Source: Alphaproteobacteria bacterium (lineage in GTDB: Bacteria > Pseudomonadota > Alphaproteobacteria > SMXQ01). Taken from it: a stretch of DNA of 64,000 nt. Positions 24,969 to 33,494 of this stretch are shown here, in pieces. The DNA lies in NCBI GenBank assembly GCA_030831315.1, contig JAURLI010000065.1, positions 1 through 64,000 on the forward strand, written 5' to 3'. Under the pieces are notes generated by a model. The model saw only the letters and a program-made list of their open reading frames with translations, ran no database searches and was not told the origin of the DNA. A program made the translations under genes and the position numbers. Every line of letters starts with the position of its first letter. Position 1 is the stretch's first letter.

Positions 24969-26234
24969 ATGGACGCAACATCGGCGGCGGAACGGATTCC
25001 GGCGGGCTGGCAGGCGGAGAATTTTCGGCCCATCGGCTACAACGATCTCGGCGGGCGTCGTGGCGCATTCAAGATCGCCATCACCGAGAAGAACGGGCGC
25101 TGGTATCTCTTCCTCGGCCATCTCTGGCACCAGGGCTGGAGCATCGTCGATGTCACTGATCCGGACGTGCCTCGGCTGGTGAAGTTCATTCCCGGTCCTG
25201 CCAATACCTGGACTATCCAGGTCACCCTGCACGGCAACCTGATGCTGACGGCGCTGCAGCGCGTCTCACCCGCCTGGGGTGGCGATCCCGCCCACCCATT
25301 CGAGGAAGGCGTCATCCTCTGGGATATCGAGGACCCGGAAAACCCGCGCGAGTTGTCGCGCTGGCTCACGGGGTCAACGGGGACACATCGCAATATCTAT
25401 CCGGGGGGCGACTACGCCTACCTGTCTGCGGCGCTGCCCGGCTTTTCGAGCCGCCTGCTTGTTACCCTCGATGTGCGCGATCCCCGCAACCCGAAAGAGG
25501 CTGGACGCTTCTGGCTACCCGGCCAGAAGGATGGTGAAGCGCCGCCCGCGGGCGCGCCGGTCGGGTTTCACGGACCGCTCAATATCAGCACCGACGGCCG
25601 CACGGGTTATCTCGGCTACGCGCCCGCGGTGCTGGTGCTGGACACCGCCGACAAGGCGGCGATGAAGATCGTCGGGCGCCTCGACATGGTGCCGCCCTTC
25701 GGCGATGCCCATGCTGGGCCGCAGAGCCTGCACACGGTGCTGCCGGTGCCGGGGCGCGAGTTGCTGATCGTCTCGTCGGAAGCCCATGAGGAAGGCTGCG
25801 ACAAGGAACCCTATAACTACGTCGCCCTCATCGACATTCGCGATCCCGCCCACCCGCGCCTGCAATCCTTCTTTCCCGAGCCCGTGCCGCCCGCCGGCGC
25901 CGCCTTTAGCCATTACTGCGAAAAGGGCGGGCGCTTCGGGCCGCACAATACCAACCAGGAACTGCACAACCCCTTCGTCGAGGCGCGCGGCGACATCGTC
26001 TATTACACCTGGTTCAACGCGGGCCTGCGCGCCTTCGACATCCGCGACGCGCGCCGGCTGGTGGAAACCGGCTGGTTCGTGCCGCCCGTTCCCGACCGGC
26101 GGGCGGGGCCGATGCCGCGCACGGCGCTTGTCACCCAGACCGAGGACGTCGCCGTGGATGCGCGCGGCAACGTCTTTATTACCGACAAGCAGTGGGGGCT
26201 GTTCATCCTGCGCTATGAAGGTGTTGCGGCCTGA
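24969..26234 (+). CDS. LVIVD-repeat beta-propeller protein
   Basis: A 421-residue soluble protein without a signal peptide. It contains several copies of the LVIVD-type blade signature: WSIVDVTDPDVPRLV, ILWDIEDPENPREL, LVTLDVRDPRNPKEAG, VALIDIRDPAHPRLQ and LRAFDIRDARRL. These blades build a beta-propeller similar to that of selenium-binding proteins. His residues scattered in GHLWHQGW, THRNIYPGG and FSHYCEKGG could form a metal site. Biochemical function is unknown. It has its own GGGG-rich ribosome site 86 bases after hss and ends at a strong terminator. Confidence 0.8.
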   Translation: MDATSAAERIPAGWQAENFRPIGYNDLGGRRGAFKIAITEKNGRWYLFLGHLWHQGWSIVDVTDPDVPRLVKFIPGPANTWTIQVTLHGNLMLTALQRVSPAWGGDPAHPFEEGVILWDIEDPENPRELSRWLTGSTGTHRNIYPGGDYAYLSAALPGFSSRLLVTLDVRDPRNPKEAGRFWLPGQKDGEAPPAGAPVGFHGPLNISTDGRTGYLGYAPAVLVLDTADKAAMKIVGRLDMVPPFGDAHAGPQSLHTVLPVPGRELLIVSSEAHEEGCDKEPYNYVALIDIRDPAHPRLQSFFPEPVPPAGAAFSHYCEKGGRFGPHNTNQELHNPFVEARGDIVYYTWFNAGLRAFDIRDARRLVETGWFVPPVPDRRAGPMPRTALVTQTEDVAVDARGNVFITDKQWGLFILRYEGVAA

Positions 26235-26242
26235 GAAAACGA

Positions 26243-26272
26243 AAAAGGCGCGGGTGCCCCCCCGCGCCTTTT
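26243..26272. terminator. Bidirectional terminator between convergent genes
   Basis: Perfect 12-base-pair stem (26243-26254 with 26261-26272) flanked by A-rich and T-rich ends. It lies eight bases after the propeller gene and ends 18 bases before the stop of the minus-strand TctC gene, so it can serve both. Confidence 0.9.
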
Positions 26273-26290
26273 GTCGTCTGTGCCTTGGCC

Positions 26291-27337
26291 TCAACTCGAT
26301 TTTTTCTTGGCCTTCTTGCCGCGGAACGGCGACAGCGCCTTGGCGACGCGGTCGGTCAGCGTCTTGGGGGTGGCGTAAAGTTCGTCCACCAGCTTCGCCA
26401 TTTCCTCGCCGGTGACGGGATCAAGCTCCATCTTCGCCTTGTCGGCGTCGGCAAGGAACGCCTTGTTCTTCATCGTCGCATCGAAACTGCGGCGCAGCGC
26501 CGTCACGCGGTCGGTGGGCACTTCGGGCGGGGCGAAATAGGGGCGGCCCATTTCGTTGGGGGCGAAGAAGAAGGTCAGCATCTTCCTGGCGTCCTCGTCC
26601 TTCACCACGTCGGAGAGGATCGGCACGCCCTTCAGTTCCGGATGGCGTGCAAACGAAATCTGGACCAGCGGCACCAGCCACTTGTCGCGCACCCAGTCGG
26701 GCTTGGCCGCCTTCAGGGTCGGCCATGACAGGCAGACGCCCTCGACCTCGCCCTTTTCCATGGCGGCGAGGATTTCCTGGCTGCCCTTGTAGCCGGAGAT
26801 GATCTTGAACTTCGTGCCCACGACATCGTTGAGAATGGCAGGGTAGGTCGTCGTCGCACTGGGACCGGTGCCGCCGACGATGATCGAGGTTTTCATCGCG
26901 CCTTCGATGGTCGTCGTCTTGGCCTTGTGCCAGGCGGCGCAGGTCGCGACCTGCTTGCCCATGGAGCCGATCGGATTGAACTTGCGCGCATCGAACTGGG
27001 CGCCCTTGTTGCCGAGCAGCGGCTCGATGACGCCGCCGCGGTCGAACAGGCCGAACATGGAGCCGTCGCGCGGCGCGCCCTGGTAAAGATAGCCCGCGAG
27101 CTTGAGCCCGCCCGCGCCCGGCATGTTCTTGACTACCATCGTCGGCTTGCCCGGCACCAGCGCCGCCATGTGGCGGGCCATGACGCGGGTGTAGACGTCG
27201 TAGCCGCCCCCGGCGCCGTGGCCGACGCGGATTTCGATGGTCTTGCCCTTGAAATAATCGCCGGCCGACTGTGCCTTGGCCGCGGCGGGCATGGCCGCAA
27301 GGGCAGCTGCCGCCGCCGTGATCAGGTAACGGTTCAT
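26291..27337 (-). CDS. TctC/Bug-family periplasmic binding protein
   Basis: About 348 residues from the ATG at 27337, which follows GGAGGAA; the frame is open 24 codons further upstream without a better start. The signal peptide MNRYLITAAAAALAAMPAAAKA precedes QSAGDYFKGKTIEI. Canonical Bug features are GHGAGGGYDVYTRVMARH, LVPGKPTMVVKNMPGAGG and the ISGYKGSQE hinge. The C terminus is a Lys-rich tail (GKKAKKKSS). It is the last gene of a minus-strand set of two binding proteins around a TauD-type dioxygenase. No TctA/B permease adjoins; the fused permease at 44065 is a candidate partner. Confidence 0.9.
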   Translation of the reverse strand: MNRYLITAAAAALAAMPAAAKAQSAGDYFKGKTIEIRVGHGAGGGYDVYTRVMARHMAALVPGKPTMVVKNMPGAGGLKLAGYLYQGAPRDGSMFGLFDRGGVIEPLLGNKGAQFDARKFNPIGSMGKQVATCAAWHKAKTTTIEGAMKTSIIVGGTGPSATTTYPAILNDVVGTKFKIISGYKGSQEILAAMEKGEVEGVCLSWPTLKAAKPDWVRDKWLVPLVQISFARHPELKGVPILSDVVKDEDARKMLTFFFAPNEMGRPYFAPPEVPTDRVTALRRSFDATMKNKAFLADADKAKMELDPVTGEEMAKLVDELYATPKTLTDRVAKALSPFRGKKAKKKSS

Positions 27338-27365
27338 GGGTTCCTCCGGGTTTTGTTTCCTGCTG

Positions 27366-28433
27366 TTAGGCGGCTTCGGCTTCGGCCTCGAGCGGCGCGC
27401 GCGGCACAAAGCCCGCTACCTCGATGCCGCGGAAGGCTTCTTTCACCAGTTCCGGCTGCGGCCGGCACTCGGGCCTGCCGAGCCAAAGCCGCAGGAGGTG
27501 ACGCTTGTCGTCGAAATCGGGCCAGTCGACGTAGTCGCGCCGCGAATGCAGCATGACGTGGTTCGACAGGATCTGGAAATCGCCTTCCTGAAACGGCACA
27601 TCGACCGCCAGTTCCTGCACCATGGCGCGGAAGGTCTCGATGGCTTCTTTCTGCGCCGCGGTGAACGGTGGCACGCCCGGAAGCTTCTGGGCCTTCAGGA
27701 TATGGGTCGAAATGCCGCGCCCCGAAAAATAGCCGTCGATGAAGGACCACACCGGCATCAGGTAGTAGGGCTTCTCGCCCGGGGCCAGTTCGCCGTGGCG
27801 CGTCCAGTAGAAATCCGCCGTCAGTTCCGCCACCAGATCGGGGCGGCGCTTCAGCATCTCGTTGTAGAGATTGACCGAACTGACCGCCCGGCTGGCGCCG
27901 CCCGACTGGGCCGTGCGCAGGCACAGAAGCGCCACGAAATCGCAAGGATCGGTATGAAAGCCGAGCGCTGCCGCCGTCTGATAGCCGCGCGCGCGCGGAT
28001 CGTCGTAATCGAAGCCGAGGTCCTTCACATGCCCCAGCACGTGGCCAAGGGCGTTCTGGGACAGGCGCTTGCCGAAATGGGTGCCCATGCCGAGAAAGGC
28101 GATCGCCGCCTGGCGCCGCGTCAGGCGCGCGACCGGCAGGCCGCGCACCTGCACGATGCCGACGCCATCGGTCAGTTCGTCGTAAACACGCGCGAGGCTC
28201 TTGCCGGCCACGGGCAGGTCGAAATCGCCGCGTCCGATACAGGCGAGATCGGTGCTCGCTTTTTCGACCCGCGCGACGGCGTCGAGGATATCGGCAACGT
28301 CATCGTCGGAGAAACGCAGGACCCAAGGCTCGGCCTCGCGAAATTCCGCAGGCGTCCAGCCTGCGGGATCGACGATGGGCTGCATGGGAACGGCGGGCAC
28401 CCGGGCCCGCCGTGCTGCATTGCCTAGTGACAT
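27366..28433 (-). CDS. TauD/TfdA-family Fe(II)/2-oxoglutarate dioxygenase
   Basis: About 355 residues from the ATG at 28433, preceded by AGGGGA. The facial triad is His160 and Asp162 (GFHTDPCD) with distal His296 (MLHSRRDY); Arg315 (HLLRLWL) would bind the 2-oxoglutarate carboxylate. The layout matches the clavaminate-synthase-like TauD branch, and length is normal. Such enzymes hydroxylate small acids, amino acids or sulphonates. It is flanked on both sides, same strand, by TctC-type binding proteins, which suggests the substrate is a carboxylic acid brought in by a TTT system. The exact substrate is unknown. Confidence 0.87.
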   Translation of the reverse strand: MSLGNAARRARVPAVPMQPIVDPAGWTPAEFREAEPWVLRFSDDDVADILDAVARVEKASTDLACIGRGDFDLPVAGKSLARVYDELTDGVGIVQVRGLPVARLTRRQAAIAFLGMGTHFGKRLSQNALGHVLGHVKDLGFDYDDPRARGYQTAAALGFHTDPCDFVALLCLRTAQSGGASRAVSSVNLYNEMLKRRPDLVAELTADFYWTRHGELAPGEKPYYLMPVWSFIDGYFSGRGISTHILKAQKLPGVPPFTAAQKEAIETFRAMVQELAVDVPFQEGDFQILSNHVMLHSRRDYVDWPDFDDKRHLLRLWLGRPECRPQPELVKEAFRGIEVAGFVPRAPLEAEAEAA

Positions 28434-28452
28434 GGCAATCGTTCCCCTGAGG

Positions 28453-29520
28453 TTAGTTTGACTTCTTATTTTTCTTCTTACGGGCCGCCGCATCGACGTT
28501 GATGATCTCCTGCACGCGGGCGATCACGTCCTTGGGCGTCTTGTAGATGTCCTCGATCAGGGCAATCATTTCCTCGGCCTTCAGCGGGATGATCTCAAGC
28601 CGCCGCTTGGTGGCATCATCGAGAAAGGTCTTGTCCACCATCGCCGTGTTGAAGGCATCGCGTAACGCCTTGGTGCGGTCGGCGGGCAGGGACGGCGGGG
28701 CGACATAGGGCCGCGCGAAGTCCTGGCGGGCGAAGGCGAGGTTGAGCGCCTGGCGATCGGCTTGCGTCTTGGCCAGCGACAGCATCACCGGCACATTCGG
28801 CAGTTCCGGGTGCGCGGTACGGCTGTACTGTACGAAGACCTTGATCTTCTTTTCCTTCAGCCAGTCGGTGTGCTGGGTCTTGATGGATGACCAGGTGGTG
28901 CCGGCATTGCCCTGCACTTCGCCACGCTCCATGGAAAGGCCGATTTCCTTCGTGCCCTTGTAGCCGGAGATGATCTTGAACTTGGTGCCGAGGATGGCAT
29001 TGGCCAGCATCGGGAAGTCATAGGTTGCGCCGCCCGACGATCCGACAATCATTTCCTTCGTCAGAACATCCTGCAGCGTCTGCGCGGGGGCGGTATGCCA
29101 GACCATGCCGGCCTGGGAATCGCGCGCGGCGCTGCCGATCCATGTGAATTTGAGGGCGTCGAACTTTGCCGACTTCGGATTCATCAGCGGTTCTGCCGGG
29201 ATGCCCGAGAACACCGCCGCCATCACCGTGCCGTCGCGGGGTGCGACGTTGTAGATGTGGTTGGCCGCCGCCCGGCTGGAGCCGCCCGGCATGTTCTGCA
29301 CCACCATGCCCGGCTTGCCCGGAATGAAGTTGCCCATGTGGCGGGCGATGACACGCGCGTAGGTGTCGTAGCCGCCGCCGGCCGACGAGCCGACGATCAG
29401 CCGGATCGTCTTGCCTGTATAGAAGGACTGGACGCTCTGGGCTGAAGCCGCAGCGGGAATGATCGCCGCTACCGCGAGTACAGCGACGGCGGACGTAATA
29501 CGGGCGAAAAGCGGTGTCAT
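28453..29520 (-). CDS. TctC/Bug-family periplasmic binding protein
   Basis: A 355-residue protein whose ATG at 29520 follows GGGGAGG at eight bases. The signal peptide ends ...AAASA before QSVQSFYTGKTIRL. Canonical Bug features are VGSSAGGGYDTYARVIARHM, FIPGKPGMVVQNMPGG and ISGYKGTKEIGL. The C terminus is Lys-rich (RKKKNKKSN), like the relatives at 26291 and 32267. It stands just upstream of the TauD gene and downstream of the racemase-fold gene in one minus-strand run, so the four genes are probably co-expressed. Confidence 0.9.
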   Translation of the reverse strand: MTPLFARITSAVAVLAVAAIIPAAASAQSVQSFYTGKTIRLIVGSSAGGGYDTYARVIARHMGNFIPGKPGMVVQNMPGGSSRAAANHIYNVAPRDGTVMAAVFSGIPAEPLMNPKSAKFDALKFTWIGSAARDSQAGMVWHTAPAQTLQDVLTKEMIVGSSGGATYDFPMLANAILGTKFKIISGYKGTKEIGLSMERGEVQGNAGTTWSSIKTQHTDWLKEKKIKVFVQYSRTAHPELPNVPVMLSLAKTQADRQALNLAFARQDFARPYVAPPSLPADRTKALRDAFNTAMVDKTFLDDATKRRLEIIPLKAEEMIALIEDIYKTPKDVIARVQEIINVDAAARKKKNKKSN

Positions 29521-29631
29521 CTGCGGGGCCTCCCCGGGGTTCGTTGATCGGACTTATCATTGCGGGCCTTGGGGCCCGGATTGCCCCGATGATAATGCCC
29601 CGGTGCGGGCGGGGTAAATATGAATCCGGCG

Positions 29632-30363
29632 TCAGCCGACCCGCTCGGGAAGGGCCGCCAGCAGCCGGCCGAAACCGGCCAGGGGGCGTTCGATCCCGGT
29701 CCGTTTCTGCATTTCCCAGCAGCGCGCCGTGACCGGGTGGACGACCGGCAGGCCCACCTCGTCCTCCAGCCGCTCGACGATATCGAGCACGCGCCACTTG
29801 GAGCCCTGGATATAGATGCCCTCGGCTCCGGGGTGGCGGCGGGCGAGATCGCGGATCAGTTCGAACACGCGCTCGGCGGGAAGGTTGTCGATGTCCTCCC
29901 AGGCGGTGGTGCGTGGGCGGTCCAGTGCGATCACATCGAAACCCGCGTCGCGGAAATAGCGGGCGACGATTTCGGTATCCTCGAAGTCATAGCCGACGCC
30001 GACGAAGCGGGCGATACCGAGCGCGCGCAAGGCATCGGCTTGGGACATGGCGGAGGTGAACACCGGCACGCCGTGGGTATCCTGCCAGCGGGCGACGATG
30101 GCCTGTTCGCCCGCGAGCCCCTTCAGCATGAACGGCGGCGTGCCTTCCGGGTGAATCAGATCGACGCCCTCGGCTGCGAAGCGTGCGACTTCAACTTCGT
30201 AATCGGCCATGACGGACTCGAATTCGCCGATGGTGCCGCGGCGGATGTTGAGCCGCCGCGCCGTGGTCTTGATGCCTTCGGGCAGCAGGCGCACGAGATC
30301 GGCATGGGATCCCGAGTGGCGTGTCGGCTTGATGCAGCCGACGGTGGCGGTGCGCGCGGACAT
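29632..30363 (-). CDS. Asp/Glu racemase-fold protein (maleate isomerase / arylmalonate decarboxylase-like) without the catalytic cysteines
   Basis: A 243-residue protein after an AGGGAGAAA site. The two-lobed fold is recognisable from HPEGTPPF (residues 71-78), VGVGYDFEDTEIVARYF (121-137) and IYIQGSKWRVLDIV (183-196), lengths as in maleate isomerase and arylmalonate decarboxylase. In the racemases and isomerases a Cys occupies each of the two loop sites; here they are Gly74-Thr75 and Ser188. Gly74, Thr75 and Tyr125 look like the decarboxylase oxyanion-hole arrangement, but its catalytic Cys188 would be Ser. It leads a minus-strand set with TctC and TauD genes and is divergent from the alpha/beta hydrolase. 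Activity uncertain. Confidence 0.78.
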   Translation of the reverse strand: MSARTATVGCIKPTRHSGSHADLVRLLPEGIKTTARRLNIRRGTIGEFESVMADYEVEVARFAAEGVDLIHPEGTPPFMLKGLAGEQAIVARWQDTHGVPVFTSAMSQADALRALGIARFVGVGYDFEDTEIVARYFRDAGFDVIALDRPRTTAWEDIDNLPAERVFELIRDLARRHPGAEGIYIQGSKWRVLDIVERLEDEVGLPVVHPVTARCWEMQKRTGIERPLAGFGRLLAALPERVG

Positions 30364-30451
30364 GGCATTTCTCCCTGTTATGCTGCCGATTGTGCCACGG
30401 CCAAAGCGCGGGGAATAGCGCGGGCGGGGCCGGTGGGTCTAGACTGCCGCC

Positions 30452-31582
30452 ATGACAGACATCCGCACCATCGACCGCTACGTCGAACATATCTCCACCG
30501 TGCCCGCCATCGCGGGCCAGACCATGCGCCAGTTCCTGCGCGAAAAGGTTCCCGCCGTGATCGCCGATGCGCCGGACGGCCGCGCCCCGGAAGGGCGCGT
30601 CGTCTTGATGGTGCATGGCGGTTTCTGGCCCTCGACCGTAGCTTTCGACTGTCCCCATCCAGGCATGAGCTGGATGGAGGCTTTGGCCGACGCGGGCTAC
30701 GACGTCTTCTGTCTCGACATGACCGGTCATGGGCGTTCGGCCCTTGCGCTGCAGGCCGATCCTCGAAATCTCGCGCCCGAGGACCGCGCCAAGCTCGCGC
30801 CCGGAATTCTGTCTGCGGCCGATCTCGATGCACCGGTACCCTATCCCCATCGCCTCGTCACCACCGATACGGAAACCGCTGATCTCGATGCTGTCGTCGA
30901 TTTCATCCGGGGCCTGCGCGGGGTCGCACGCGTCAACCTGATCGGCTGGTCGGGCGGCGGCATTCGCACCGGCACCTATGCGCTGCGTCACCCTGAAAAG
31001 GTGGCGCGGCTGGTCATCTGGGCGTCATCCAATTACCTGCCTAACGGCGACGACAATCCGCCCGCGGCGCTGCCCGAGCCGGGCTACCCTTGCGCCTTCC
31101 AGACCCGCGATCATGGCGAGAACATGCGCTGGCGCGCCAATATCCGCTGTGCGGGCCAGCTTGAGGATGAAAGCATTTTCGAAACCGTGTGGCGGGCGGG
31201 CGCCGAGACCGATCCCGTCGGCGCTACCTGGGGCGGCCTGCGTGGCCCCAATCGCAGCTACTGGGGCTGGACGCGCAAGGGTGCGGCGCGCCTTGCCGTG
31301 CCTGCGCTGGTCATGGCGGGGGAATGCGACCGCCTGCTGGCATCGAACATCGGTCTTTATCGGGACATCGGCGGCAACCACAAGGCGTTCCTGCAGATCG
31401 CCTGTGCGTCACACTTCATGATGTGGGAACAGGGCCGCCACGTACAGCGGCGCGCGGCGCTCGAATGGCTCGACCATGGCACCCTTGAAGGAAGTGCGAC
31501 CGGGACCTTCAGTGCCAGCGACGAAGGCGCCATTTGCCGCGCAACGCCCAAACTGCCGCCCGAGGCGCTCCGGGGCCGCTAG
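30452..31582 (+). CDS. Alpha/beta hydrolase
   Basis: A 376-residue alpha/beta hydrolase. The oxyanion-hole region is MVHGGFWPS, followed by DMTGHGRSA; the nucleophile elbow is GWSGGG with Ser167, and the C-terminal part has MAGECDRLLAS (acid) and CASHFMMWE (His). No signal peptide. It is transcribed divergently from the racemase-fold gene with 88 bases between, which must hold both promoters. It could be an ester, lactone or C-C bond hydrolase; the sequence does not decide between these. Confidence 0.83.
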   Translation: MTDIRTIDRYVEHISTVPAIAGQTMRQFLREKVPAVIADAPDGRAPEGRVVLMVHGGFWPSTVAFDCPHPGMSWMEALADAGYDVFCLDMTGHGRSALALQADPRNLAPEDRAKLAPGILSAADLDAPVPYPHRLVTTDTETADLDAVVDFIRGLRGVARVNLIGWSGGGIRTGTYALRHPEKVARLVIWASSNYLPNGDDNPPAALPEPGYPCAFQTRDHGENMRWRANIRCAGQLEDESIFETVWRAGAETDPVGATWGGLRGPNRSYWGWTRKGAARLAVPALVMAGECDRLLASNIGLYRDIGGNHKAFLQIACASHFMMWEQGRHVQRRAALEWLDHGTLEGSATGTFSASDEGAICRATPKLPPEALRGR

Positions 31583-31879
31583 GAGTCACATAACTAATTG
31601 TTATTATTTAAAAGATTTATTTTTTAACTTTTCACCCGCATAATTCCCGCTTATGCATGATTAAAAAATAAGTTTTATATGTTTAAGGAAATTATGTTGC
31701 CATAGAAGGCAGCGTCCCCAATCTGCGCACCCGGCGGCGAACACGGTTTTCACGCGTTGCCCGCCTAGTGGGCAATCCGCCGCCGCGGCTTAGGACTGCG
31801 ATAATGGCATTCGTTTACCTCAGCGTCGCCGGTATCTCCCATTTCGGCAAAGATAAGCAAGCCCAAGTTTTGGATCTAA
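31583..31879. other. AT-rich non-coding stretch
   Basis: The first 120 bases (31583-31700) are conspicuously AT-rich, with runs of T and A (for example the TTTATTTTTTAAC at about 31615-31627), in a window otherwise near two-thirds GC. The rest returns to normal composition. No gene or RNA could be recognised. It leads into the GGDEF remnant, so the composition may reflect a decayed or acquired segment. Confidence 0.6.
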
Positions 31880-32134
31880 GCCATCAACCGCAACCTGGCG
31901 GCCATGGGTGTTCGGCACGAATCGAACCTGATGAGCGATGTGACCCTGTCGTCGAGTATCGCCATTTTGAATATTCTGAGCGATGACGCCTAATCACTCT
32001 TCAGGCGTACCGACACCTGCCTCTATCGCGCCAAAAAGGATGGTCGCAATCGCATTTACACCGACGCGGGCGAAGGGGGCAAATCCGACCCGCCCGTCAA
32101 GCGGCTGGTCACGGGCACGGGAAGCCGAACATAA
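31880..32134 (+). pseudogene. Decayed C-terminal remnant of a GGDEF (diguanylate cyclase) domain
   Basis: One frame reads AINRNLAAMGVRHESNLMSD, then VTLSSSIAIL, then after an in-frame TAA at 31991 continues SLFRRTDTCLYRAKKDGRNR, ending at TAA at 32132. The final segment is the diagnostic end of a GGDEF domain (the usual ...RAD.ALYRAKKDGRNR), and VTLS.SIA matches the strand usually written VTLSIGIA. A further in-frame stop lies just upstream at 31877. The catalytic GG(D/E)EF motif itself is not found. The gene is clearly dead, and it is not readable further upstream. It sits between the AT-rich stretch and the next TctC gene. Confidence 0.75.
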
Positions 32135-32266
32135 GGGCGGGGGCCATGATCCCACCCTTTTTTCATGCTCCCTTCCTGCTTCCCGGTGCGCGCCGGCAAG
32201 GCTATGATCAAGCCAATGGCGGCGGGACCGTCTATCCCCGATGACGACAGGGCAGGAGGTAAAATC

Positions 32267-33310
32267 ATGAACAGGATGATGAGCGGCACGATGCTTGCGG
32301 CCGCAACATTGGCGTTGGGACTTTCCCAGGCCATGCCGGCAGGGGCGCAGGACGCCTTCAAGGACAAGAACATCAGCATCACGGTGGGCTTCGGCCCGGG
32401 CGGCGGCTATGACGCCTATGGCCGCTTGCTGGCGCGCTACATGGGATCGTATATCCCGGGCAAGCCTCAGGTGATCGTCCAGAACATGCCGGGCGCGGGC
32501 AGCCTGAAGGCGGTGCAGTATCTTCAGACCGCGGCGCCCAAGGACGGCAGCGCGATCGTCATCTTCAACTTCGGCCAGATCACCAATTCGCTGGTCAGCC
32601 CGCCGAAGAACATGAAGATCGATTTCCGTGACTTCGCGTGGATCGGCTCCATGAACCGCGACGTTTCGGTCTGTTACGTATGGAAAAGCCGCTTCCCAAC
32701 CGTGAAGAACGCAGCCAATCTCGGCAGCGCGAAGAACATCAACTACGGCCTGACTGGCGTCGGTTCGGCATCCTACTTCAACCAGGCGATGCTTCTCGGC
32801 GTGTTCGATGCGCCGCTCAAGCAGGTGAAGGGCTACAAGAGTTCCAAAGAAAAGCAGATCGCCATCGAGCGCGGCGAGCTTGACGGCGATTGTGGCGACT
32901 GGACCAGCGTCCCCGACGATTGGGTTCGCGACAACAAGCTGACCTTCCTGATGAAGTCGTCGCCGTCTTCGCCCGAAGGCATCTTCCCGGGTCTCGTCTA
33001 TGCGGGCGACCTCGCCTCGACCCCGGAGAGGAAGCAGATCGTGAAGCTGCTGACGGCGGCCGGCGAAATCGGCCGCCCGTTCATCACCCGCAAGGATGTG
33101 CCTGACGCGCGCCTGAACATCCTGCGCGCAGCCTTCGATGCAACGATGAAGGATCCGGCACTTTTGGCCGAATCGAAGAAGACGGGCCGTCCGATCAGTT
33201 CGATGACGGCCAAGGAAGCGCAGGAGACGCTCGCGGAAATCTATTCCTTGCCCGCGGATATTGTTGCCAAGGCCAAGGCGATCCTGCCCAGCCAGAAGAA
33301 TAAGAAGTAA
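32267..33310 (+). CDS. TctC/Bug-family periplasmic binding protein
   Basis: About 347 residues from the ATG at 32267, six bases after GGAGGT; an upstream in-frame ATG at 32165 is not supported. The signal peptide ends ...AMPAGA before QDAFKDKNISI. Bug landmarks are VGFGPGGGYDAYGRLLARYM, YIPGKPQVIVQNMPGAGS and VKGYKSSKEKQIAIERGE. The tail is Lys-rich (SQKNKK). No TctA/B gene is adjacent; an unrelated MFS gene follows beyond a strong terminator, so this gene appears monocistronic. Confidence 0.9.
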   Translation: MNRMMSGTMLAAATLALGLSQAMPAGAQDAFKDKNISITVGFGPGGGYDAYGRLLARYMGSYIPGKPQVIVQNMPGAGSLKAVQYLQTAAPKDGSAIVIFNFGQITNSLVSPPKNMKIDFRDFAWIGSMNRDVSVCYVWKSRFPTVKNAANLGSAKNINYGLTGVGSASYFNQAMLLGVFDAPLKQVKGYKSSKEKQIAIERGELDGDCGDWTSVPDDWVRDNKLTFLMKSSPSSPEGIFPGLVYAGDLASTPERKQIVKLLTAAGEIGRPFITRKDVPDARLNILRAAFDATMKDPALLAESKKTGRPISSMTAKEAQETLAEIYSLPADIVAKAKAILPSQKNKK

Positions 33311-33337
33311 GCATTCCCGCGCCCAGGTGCGGAAACG

Positions 33338-33374
33338 GTCGCGCGCGGGTCCGTCCCGCGCGCGACTTGTTTTT
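33338..33374 (+). terminator. Rho-independent terminator after TctC
   Basis: Perfect 12-base-pair GC stem (33338-33349 with 33355-33366) followed by TTGTTTTT. It lies 27 bases after the binding protein stop and isolates that gene from the MFS gene downstream. Confidence 0.9.
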
Positions 33375-33494
33375 GGGGCAGGGGCGGGGGCTTTTCTTGG
33401 GGCAAATAGGGGCTTAGAGTAGAAGGATTATCATGTGCATGGGCAAACTCTGCCCGTTTGCGCCGCCCGAAAACGAACAAAAGCAAGGTCAACC

